From a bacterium (GTDB lineage: Bacteria > SZUA-79 > Acidulodesulfobacterales > Acidulodesulfobacteraceae): a stretch of 11,302 bases of DNA. The stretch spans positions 3,715-15,016 of the forward strand of contig JAJZLA010000008.1 in assembly GCA_021803845.1 (NCBI GenBank), given 5' to 3'. The translations under genes were made by a program, and so were the position numbers. Numbering within the stretch: the stretch's first letter is position 1; every line of letters starts with the position of its first letter. The notes below the pieces were generated by a model. The model was given only the letters and a program-made list of their open reading frames with translations, had not been told where the DNA came from and ran no database searches. Positions 7,601 to 11,302 of this stretch are shown here, piece by piece.

Positions 7601-8305
7601 AATAATATTAAAAAAAACATCGAAGAGCTTTCGGTGAAAATTAAAGAAATCGGCAATGTGAATATGAATGCCGACGAAGAATATAAGGCGGCTCTTGAAC
7701 GCTCCGACTTTCTCGGAAAGCAGAAAAAAGACTTAGAAACATCCATCGACACGCTTAACGGTATTATTAAAAAATTAGACGCCGTATCTAAAGAAAAATT
7801 TAAATCCAGTATGTACGATATAAGGCAAAAATTTAAAGAGCTTTTCGTTTTTCTGTTTGGAGGCGGCAACGCCGATATATTGAGCGTCGTTTCAAAGGTT
7901 TCGGAAGAATTAGAATTTGACCGGAGTCAAAAATTAGAAGCAAATCAAAAAGAGACGGACGCCGAAGAAATGCAGGGAATGGAAATAAACGTTCAGATAC
8001 CCGGAAAAAAATTTACCGGAATTAATATTTTATCCCAGGGCGAAAGGGTTCTGGTAGCCGTAAGCCTTTTATTCGCTATATTTTTAACTAAAAAAACTCC
8101 GTTCTGCGTTATAGACGAGGTTGACGCTCCGTTAGATTTTGCCAACAATGCCAGATATAACAAATTAATCGAGGAAATATCAAATTATTCCCAGATAATT
8201 ATGGTAACGCATAACAAAAAATCTATGGAAGTCGGTAAAAATATATTCGGAGTAACTTCTAAACATCCCGGTATTTCGGGAATAGTGTCCGTTGCGATGA
8301 ATTAA
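4676..8305 (+). CDS. smc: Chromosome segregation/condensation protein SMC
   Basis: A 1209-residue SMC ATPase of full bacterial length. SMC dimers, with kleisin ScpA and ScpB, extrude DNA loops and organise the chromosome; scpA and scpB are not in the window. The start at 4676 is chosen because MHLKYIELFGFKTFPDK matches the standard SMC N-terminus; the upstream in-frame ATG at 4646 lies inside rsmE. Head part 1: Walker A GPNGCGKTN (31-39), Q-loop Gln51, EEASGI. Then a long Glu/Lys-rich coiled coil, a hinge at about 505-670 (FPLLDAIEIE, LETVILDDIDYA, ITEDGSIFTPDGFIAAGK), the returning coil, and head part 2: FLFGGGNADI, signature LSQGE (1119-1123), Walker B FCVIDEVD (1143-1150), DAPLD, and MVTHNKKSM with switch His1179. 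Oddities are the signature LSQGE instead of LSGGE and SIIDSYKIN where 'sIIgQGki' is usual. No clear Shine-Dalgarno was seen; it probably relies on coupling to rsmE. Confidence 0.96.
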   Translation: MHLKYIELFGFKTFPDKIRIPFDRGINVIVGPNGCGKTNIVDAVRFILGEQNLKELRLKSMNDIIFHGSNIRNGSSVALCRGVFENGGGGSFKYKDFSEVMVERRHFKNKETEYKINGISIPYREYLDFFIESGLSKHYSIIDSYKINALLNYKPTELRLFFEEASGITKYKIQKKSASKKLEASVNNLLRIGDMLGEVEGRLEDLEKSAKKLEECRLTATEKNRYEYVLYVRSKNKIISDINKYKSELEIYSAQLAEADALIASLLDILTDAKTLFDDIEKIYKTATNEKNSRLIELAKLCSDIEYLEIKIKDIESEITKKTKEADELDESRKRNAEKLTGLSEKLSTDESNFKNLNEKLNIKAKLLAEKKEFMLRVKGILANIEDEILDIVEKSQNGKNKIIFIDKNIKNIEAKIVETQNNSDKISAELEDAEISFNQKTQDLKENELSAETVKKKYFDNENELIGLDKKFNEYFLQKNALEKELIKINIEITKLNEFIKNREGFSEGVKDFLKSKKDYEAFPLLDAIEIESGFENAAAASFGDALETVILDDIDYARKAIEYINADKRGKIKIYIPGKNKNKNDAENGGLECEVCRELNLVPIKEKIKLNYKNISFEDIGKDFYYCEDKNKILDYIERNNFFPEVNIITEDGSIFTPDGFIAAGKDKDDDGANLFINKNKLSEYSALEAVKREELKSIESSLASVQFKIKEHTEIKEKLNDEIRALEMARLTIENDLKHIKNIVEKSKERINILIMESANLEKEKQNEYREKEELQNETALLESEYKLKNAAKNEEELKLASAEKDLEKIKEEETALRIEINSAVQNINFLKKHIKDMEYNLSNYDKRINSLREQKEKYVQEINAASEDLSAKRKIIEVLNLSVKEADIVIKESEVKLESLKEKITATEKDLERTNGRKSDIEKKQNSLQAYININNEKLAEIDSNNAAVRLLDGLSEEDRIFIDGIADLSDNNIKKNIEELSVKIKEIGNVNMNADEEYKAALERSDFLGKQKKDLETSIDTLNGIIKKLDAVSKEKFKSSMYDIRQKFKELFVFLFGGGNADILSVVSKVSEELEFDRSQKLEANQKETDAEEMQGMEINVQIPGKKFTGINILSQGERVLVAVSLLFAIFLTKKTPFCVIDEVDAPLDFANNARYNKLIEEISNYSQIIMVTHNKKSMEVGKNIFGVTSKHPGISGIVSVAMN

Positions 8306-8361
8306 GTTGTTAAGAGTGATGTTTAAGAAAATATAAAAAAAAATAAACTGGAGACAAATTA

Positions 8362-9273
8362 ATGAAAATATTCGAAAAATTTAAAAATTTAGGGGGGAGC
8401 CTGAAAAAAACCAAGCAGGAGCTGTCTAATAAAATAAGTTCTATTTTAGGCGCCGGCAAAATAGATGCCTCCGATCTTGAAAAAATAGAAGAAGCACTGG
8501 TCCTGTCGGATATTTCATATAAAACTGCCGGAGAATTAATCGAAGGCGTTAAAAAAAGAATCGCAAAAAATAAAGAATTGACTTCGGACGATATAAAGCA
8601 GGCGTTAAAAGACGAAGTTGGGGATAAAATATCCGTTGAATTTCCGGAAATTAAAGACGGAAAAGACAAAAATATTTTTATAATAGCAGGCGTTAACGGA
8701 GTAGGAAAAACGACTACCGTGGGAAAGCTCGGCAAGTATTACGCAGACAGGGGCAAAAAGGTTATTATAGCTGCATGCGATACTTTCAGGGCTGCGGGAA
8801 AGGAGCAGATAGAGGTCTGGGGGCAGAGAACGGGAATAGAAGTCGTGTCCGGCAAAGAAAATCAAGACCCTGCGTCCGTAGCCCACGACGCCGTCCAGAA
8901 ATTTAAAGAACAAGATTATAATATTTTGCTTATCGACACCGCCGGAAGGCTTCATAACAAAAAACATCTGATGGAAGAACTAGCCAAAATCAAAAGAGTA
9001 ATATCAAAATCTTACGGCAGCGAACCGGACGAAATTTTTATAGTTATAGATGCAGGTTTAGGGCAGAATTCTTTGGTGCAGGTAGAACAGTTTAAGGAGA
9101 TAGTGGATATTACTGGAGTAATAGTTACGAAACTAGACGGTTCGGCAAAAGGCGGCATTATAATAGACATAATAAGCAGGATGAACTTGCCGGTAAGGTT
9201 TATAGGAACGGGGGAATCTCCCGAAGATATATCCGAATTTTCCCCCGAAATTTTTAAGGACAATCTGCTTTAA
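8362..9273 (+). CDS. ftsY: Signal recognition particle receptor FtsY
   Basis: A 303-residue SRP GTPase that docks ribosome-SRP complexes at the inner membrane for co-translational insertion. It is the short NG-domain form without the acidic A domain. Residues 1-90 form the helical N domain (EEALVLSDISYKTA resembles 'LEe.Li.aDvg...t'). G-domain motifs: G1 GVNGVGKT (110-117), DTFRAAGKEQIEVW (140-153), G3 DTAGR (192-196), G4 TKLDG (256-260), GSAKGG (260-265), FIGTGESPEDISEF (280-293). The SRP-family 'DAtTGQN' motif reads DAGLGQN (230-236), and the usual 'AAAveQL' reads AAGKEQI. These details and the N-terminal context favour FtsY over Ffh, as no C-terminal Met-rich M domain is present. GGAG at 8350-8353 lies eight bases before the ATG. 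It follows smc by 56 bases; smc-ftsY adjacency is common in bacteria. hsp20 converges on it 27 bases away with no clear terminator between. Confidence 0.95.
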   Translation: MKIFEKFKNLGGSLKKTKQELSNKISSILGAGKIDASDLEKIEEALVLSDISYKTAGELIEGVKKRIAKNKELTSDDIKQALKDEVGDKISVEFPEIKDGKDKNIFIIAGVNGVGKTTTVGKLGKYYADRGKKVIIAACDTFRAAGKEQIEVWGQRTGIEVVSGKENQDPASVAHDAVQKFKEQDYNILLIDTAGRLHNKKHLMEELAKIKRVISKSYGSEPDEIFIVIDAGLGQNSLVQVEQFKEIVDITGVIVTKLDGSAKGGIIIDIISRMNLPVRFIGTGESPEDISEFSPEIFKDNLL

Positions 9274-9300
9274 CGGTCTATTTATTATCGCAGATGCATT

Positions 9301-9726
9301 TTATTTAATCTCAATTTTTTTCGGCGATAAAGCTTTACTCTTTTTCAGGGTAACTTCAAGCACCCCGTTTTTAAGTTCGGCATTCGCGTTTTCTTTGTCC
9401 ACTTCCGATGGAAGGTCTATTATTCTATAAAAAGAACCGTACTGTATCTCCTGCCGGTAGAAATTTTCTTTTTTCTCTTCCTTTTCCTGTTTGTGTTCGC
9501 CCTTTATCGTCAGCTGGTCGCCGTTAACCTCTATTACAATATTTTCTTTAGGTATTCCGGGAACTTGCGCTTTTACGATAATGTTTTCGTCCTGCTCGAC
9601 GACATCCACCGCAGGCTCTATATAGCCGGCGGTGTTTCTAACTGCAGGACTAAAAAAGTCGAAAAAACTTTTTTCAATCTCGTTCCTAATAGGATAAAAA
9701 GGGTCAAATTTAACAAGTTTTTTCAT
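9301..9726 (-). CDS. Hsp20/alpha-crystallin small heat-shock protein
   Basis: A 141-residue ATP-independent holdase chaperone that keeps unfolding proteins soluble in the cytoplasm. The N-terminal arm is short and aromatic (FDPFYPIRNEIEKSFFDFF). The alpha-crystallin domain spans about 37-130: EPAVDVVEQDENIIVKAQVPGI (37-58), ENIVIEVNGDQLTIKGEH (61-78), the Lys/Glu-rich loop, YGSFYRIIDLP (96-106), and the family motif AELKNGVLEVTLKK (116-129, 'A...nGvL.v.lpk'). The C-terminus carries the I-x-I assembly motif IEI (138-140). Length and layout are standard. On the minus strand AAGGAGG (9735-9741) lies eight bases before the ATG, with a plausible promoter at 9778-9805. It is convergent with ftsY and divergent from the pilB-like gene. 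Confidence 0.96.
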   Translation of the reverse strand: MKKLVKFDPFYPIRNEIEKSFFDFFSPAVRNTAGYIEPAVDVVEQDENIIVKAQVPGIPKENIVIEVNGDQLTIKGEHKQEKEEKKENFYRQEIQYGSFYRIIDLPSEVDKENANAELKNGVLEVTLKKSKALSPKKIEIK

Positions 9727-9777
9727 AATTTAAACCTCCTTATTCTTTAAATTTGAATATTTTTACTTTCTATTTAA

Positions 9778-9805
9778 AATATACCGCAAAATTTTTTTTT
9801 TTCAA
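9778..9805 (-). promoter_or_regulatory. Predicted hsp20 promoter (TTGAAA-N16-TATATT)
   Basis: Read on the minus strand, TTGAAA (9805-9800) and TATATT (9783-9778) are 16 bases apart, each five of six to the sigma70 consensus. They place the start about 45 bases before the hsp20 ATG. The spacer includes part of an 11-A run (9802-9792). The -35 with its preceding C reads CTTGAAA, also the heat-shock sigma32 -35 core, but a CCCCAT-type -10 is not visible. Confidence 0.55.
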
Positions 9806-9815
9806 GTTTCATTGA

Positions 9816-9850
9816 CCCAAAATTGCCGATAGAAACTTTAAAACTGCTTC
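9816..9850 (+). repeat. Left terminal inverted repeat of the 9816-10049 element
   Basis: It pairs with 10014-10049. An 18-base core (9818-9835) is perfect, followed by an indel and then TTAAAACTG matching, with one further difference before TTC. Confidence 0.85.
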
Positions 9851-9865
9851 AAAGTTTTATAAGCA

Positions 9866-9892
9866 CTGGATTCCCGCCTACGCGGGAATGAC
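9866..9892 (+). repeat. Short GGATTCCCGC...GCGGGAATGAC palindrome (left module)
   Basis: ATTCCCGC (9870-9877) and GCGGGAAT (9882-9889) form an 8-bp stem with a CTAC loop. The 20-bp core fits the ATTCCC-N8-GGGAAT pattern known from neisserial dRS3 repeats and from similar palindromes dispersed in many genomes. It is the short counterpart of the inverted module at 9925-9998. Confidence 0.8.
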
Positions 9893-9904
9893 ACCCATTG
9901 GGTG
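9892..9904. repeat. 13-bp odd palindrome CACCCATTGGGTG
   Basis: Six bases (9892-9897) pair perfectly with 9899-9904 around a single central T. It sits at the boundary between the two inverted modules, near the middle of the element. It could be a small operator-like site or only a junction relic. Confidence 0.45.
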
Positions 9905-9924
9905 CAAAGTTAAATATCCACAAA

Positions 9925-9998
9925 GTCATTCCTGCATATCTTTTGCCTGCGTTTATCAAAGCATGTCTTTGATGCAGGCAAAAGATGCAGGAATCCAG
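9925..9998. repeat. Right module: long near-perfect hairpin with 28 bp of stem
   Basis: ATTCCTGC (9928-9935) plus ATCTTTTGCCTGC (9938-9950) pair with GCAGGCAAAAGAT (9974-9986) plus GCAGGAAT (9987-9994). Above a 4-base bulge (GTTT, 9951-9954), ATCAAAG (9955-9961) pairs with CTTTGAT (9967-9973) around the loop CATGT. There are 28 pairs interrupted only by a 2-base and a 4-base bulge. Outer sequences GTCATTCC and GGAATCCAG match the left module in opposite orientation. No T-run follows on either strand, so it is not a typical terminator. Confidence 0.85.
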
Positions 9999-10013
9999 AA
10001 TTTATAATATGCC

Positions 10014-10049
10014 GAAACAGTTTTAAATATTTCTATCGGCAATTTTGAG
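10014..10049 (-). repeat. Right terminal inverted repeat of the 9816-10049 element
   Basis: It is the reverse complement of the left end: 10030-10047 matches 9818-9835 base for base. The following bases ATTGA (10050-10054) repeat the pentamer found just left of the element. Confidence 0.85.
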
Positions 10050-10050
10050 A

Positions 10051-10079
10051 TTGAATTGAATATTTTATTTATATATAAT
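10051..10079 (+). promoter_or_regulatory. Predicted sigma70 promoter of the pilB/gspE-type gene
   Basis: TTGAAT (10051-10056) and a perfect TATAAT (10074-10079) are separated by 17 bases, the optimal spacing. This places the start near 10086 and leaves a leader of about 22 bases containing GAGG (10097-10100). The -35 box overlaps the right copy of the ATTGA repeat, so the core promoter begins right at the edge of the inverted-repeat element. Confidence 0.7.
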
Positions 10080-10107
10080 CGATTTATAACATTTGTGAGG
10101 GGGCGGA

Positions 10108-11302
10108 ATGGGAACAATCATAAATCACGTATCTAAGACGAAGAAATTAGGCGAAGTACTTATAGACGCGGGGCTATTAAATCCTACTAATCTTGAAAAA
10201 GCTCTGACGGAAGCTAAAAAACGCAATATAAGGCTGGGCAACGCTCTAATTTCGCTGGGAATAATTTCAGAAGATAAGATGTTAGACGCCCTTTCTTCTC
10301 AGCTTTCTTTAAGAAAAATAGATTTATCGAAAACTATCGTAGATCCCGCAATAGGTAAATTAGTACCCGAAAGGCTTGCAAAGCAGTTTAAAATGGTTCC
10401 TGTTACTATGGTAGGCGACGTTCTTACGGTAGCGCTGTCTGATCCTTTGAACGTTTTTGCTTTAGACGCGCTGAAAAGAGACGTCAACGCAAATATAGAA
10501 ATAGCGCTTTCAAATGAAAGAGATATTTTAAAAGCCATAGATTACGTATGGACGGCAAAAGAAGTTTCTAAAGCCGCCGCCGGTCAGTCGGTAGTTTCTG
10601 CCGACGCTTTTAATTTCGGCGCCGATAAATCTACTTCTTTTGCTTCTGTGGCTTCCGCAAACACTCAAAAAGACGATTCCGTTAACGACGTAAACATAAT
10701 TAAATTAGTTAATTTAATAATATTTTCAGGAGCTAAAAACAGGGCTTCGGATATACATATAGAACCTTTGGAAGACATAATAATAGTCAGGGAAAGAATA
10801 GACGGAGAATTAGTCAAGGTAAAAGAAATTCCTCTTCAACTGCTTAATCCCGTTATTGCAAGGATTAAAATAATGGCTAATATGGATATAGCGGAAAAAA
10901 GAAATCCGCAGGATTCAAGATTCGATATAAACATCGGCGAGAAAAATTTAGATATTAGGGTTTCGGTAGTGCCTACCATAAACGGCGAAAAAGTCGTGTT
11001 CAGGCTTTTAGACAAATCGTCCAAAGTCGCCAAAATTTCCGAATCTTCTTTAGATAAGAACGATAGAGATAAAATTCTAAAAATAATATATAAAAAATAC
11101 GGACTGTTTTTAATCAGCGGTCCTACAGGTTCCGGTAAAACTACCACGGCTTATTCGGTTATATCGGAATTAAACAATATCCATAAAAACATTATTACCG
11201 TCGAAGACCCGGTAGAATATAAGATGCGCTACGTAAATCAAATAGAAGTGAACCAGAAAGGCGGAGTCGGTTTTGCGGACGCGCTCAGGGCGGTTTTAAG
11301 GC
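10108..11302 (+). CDS. PilB/GspE-type assembly ATPase with MshEN domain, 3' truncated by window edge
   Basis: 398 residues are present with no stop before the window edge. Such hexameric ATPases power assembly of type IV pili (PilB) or type II secretion pseudopili (GspE) at the inner membrane. Residues 13-65 match the MshEN c-di-GMP motif pair: 24 residues starting KLGEVLIDAGLL, a 5-residue spacer, then 24 starting RLGNALISLGII. The rest of the N2-type domain follows (LVPERLAKQF, LTVALSDPLNVFALD), then a Ser/Ala-rich linker (about 150-190). The ATPase core has ASDIHIEP (213-220), RIDGELV (230-236), PQDSRF (267-272, usually PQDGR), Walker A GPTGSGKT (338-345) and the Asp box VEDPVEY (365-371). 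The sequence stops inside FADALRAVLR, just before the His box and Walker B. The ATG at 10108 is preceded by GAGG at seven bases' spacing. PilB versus GspE cannot be settled without the downstream genes. Confidence 0.93.
   Translation, partial: MGTIINHVSKTKKLGEVLIDAGLLNPTNLEKALTEAKKRNIRLGNALISLGIISEDKMLDALSSQLSLRKIDLSKTIVDPAIGKLVPERLAKQFKMVPVTMVGDVLTVALSDPLNVFALDALKRDVNANIEIALSNERDILKAIDYVWTAKEVSKAAAGQSVVSADAFNFGADKSTSFASVASANTQKDDSVNDVNIIKLVNLIIFSGAKNRASDIHIEPLEDIIIVRERIDGELVKVKEIPLQLLNPVIARIKIMANMDIAEKRNPQDSRFDINIGEKNLDIRVSVVPTINGEKVVFRLLDKSSKVAKISESSLDKNDRDKILKIIYKKYGLFLISGPTGSGKTTTAYSVISELNNIHKNIITVEDPVEYKMRYVNQIEVNQKGGVGFADALRAVLR

Larger units (their letters stand above)
9816..10049. mobile_element. 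MITE-like 234-bp inverted-repeat element, non-coding
   Basis: The ends are inverted repeats. The left end begins CCCAAAATTGCCGATAGAAA and the reverse complement of the right end begins CTCAAAATTGCCGATAGAAA, one mismatch in 20. Similarity continues with small indels to about 35 bases and beyond. The 5-mer ATTGA stands immediately outside each end (9811-9815 and 10050-10054), as a target-site duplication would. No ORF or transposase lies inside. The interior holds two opposed copies of a CTGGATTCC...GGAATGAC module, one short and one with a long hairpin. These are hallmarks of a miniature inverted-repeat transposable element, or of a repeat family moved by a transposase elsewhere. The TIR is seen directly; mobility is inferred. 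Confidence 0.65.
9727..10107. other. Intergenic region between divergent hsp20 and pilB/gspE-type genes
   Basis: These 381 bases have no supportable ORF. Moving away from hsp20 they hold its Shine-Dalgarno and promoter, an 11-T run (9792-9802), the inverted-repeat element (9816-10049), the pilB/gspE promoter and its Shine-Dalgarno. Both promoters lie outside the element, one on each side. Confidence 0.85.

Noticed and set aside
5524..7869. Several minus-strand open frames of 60-140 codons opposite smc
   Set aside because: Their Ser/Phe/Leu-rich translations are the expected mirror of Glu/Lys-rich coiled-coil codons; none has family motifs.
9211..9246. GGGGGAA...TTCCCCC inverted repeat near the ftsY end
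   Set aside because: It lies within conserved ftsY codons and has a long spacer and no T-tract on the hsp20 strand.
8310..9263. Minus-strand open frames opposite ftsY
   Set aside because: They overlap the well-supported GTPase throughout and show only the antisense image of its motifs.
9285..9330. TTATCGC...GCGATAA inverted repeat between ftsY and hsp20
   Set aside because: The stem is 7 bp with a 32-base loop and no T-run in the right place, so it was not called a terminator.
9493..9750. 85-codon plus-strand frame opposite hsp20
   Set aside because: It spans the hsp20 coding region and its Shine-Dalgarno in antisense; no ribosome site or domain supports it.
9819..10046. CRISPR-like array
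   Set aside because: There are only two repeat modules, in opposite orientation and unequal in length, with no regular spacers and no cas genes.
10299..11147. Minus-strand open frames opposite the PilB/GspE-type gene
   Set aside because: The plus strand is continuously open with full ATPase motifs; the reverse frames have no motif support.

Overview
The window is AT-rich, with A/T-ending codons, many ATA isoleucines and AGA/AGG arginines. It reads as the chromosome of a Gram-negative (diderm) bacterium. It encodes an LPS-assembly outer-membrane protein, dTDP-rhamnose enzymes, a periplasmic c-type cytochrome and a type IV pilus/type II secretion ATPase. A deltaproteobacterium-like anaerobe of the Sva0485/Acidulodesulfobacterales kind would fit the overall look, but this is an impression and no marker here proves it.

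Layout. 1-739 is the C-terminal end of lptD. It is followed closely on the + strand by rfbB (770-1780) and rfbD (1790-2662), giving a cell-envelope/LPS block. After a 146-bp AT-rich gap comes a small secreted monohaem cytochrome c (2809-3210), closed by a clear intrinsic terminator (3239-3279). Next is a tight run of a DUF502 membrane protein (3303-3899), a divergent rsmE-like rRNA methyltransferase (3915-4661) and smc (4676-8305), then ftsY (8362-9273). This run covers ribosome modification, chromosome organisation and membrane protein targeting. A small heat-shock protein gene (9301-9726, - strand) converges on ftsY.

The 381-bp gap 9727-10107 lies between the divergent hsp20 and pilB/gspE genes and is the most unusual part of the window. 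It holds an hsp20 promoter, a 234-bp inverted-repeat element (9816-10049) with about 20-bp terminal inverted repeats, internal palindromes and flanking 5-bp direct repeats ATTGA, and a near-consensus sigma70 promoter that begins exactly at the element's right edge. The element looks like a non-autonomous MITE-type insertion. The window ends inside a pilB/gspE-type ATPase (10108 to the edge) whose N-terminus has the 24+5+24 residue layout of a c-di-GMP-binding MshEN domain.

Most of the window is housekeeping. I see no CRISPR, transposase, tRNA, rRNA or obvious defence system. The points that merit a second look are the 9816-10049 element and its position against the promoter, the altered signature residues in SMC, RsmE and FtsY, an exact 18-bp duplication in the cytochrome signal peptide, and the MshEN domain.
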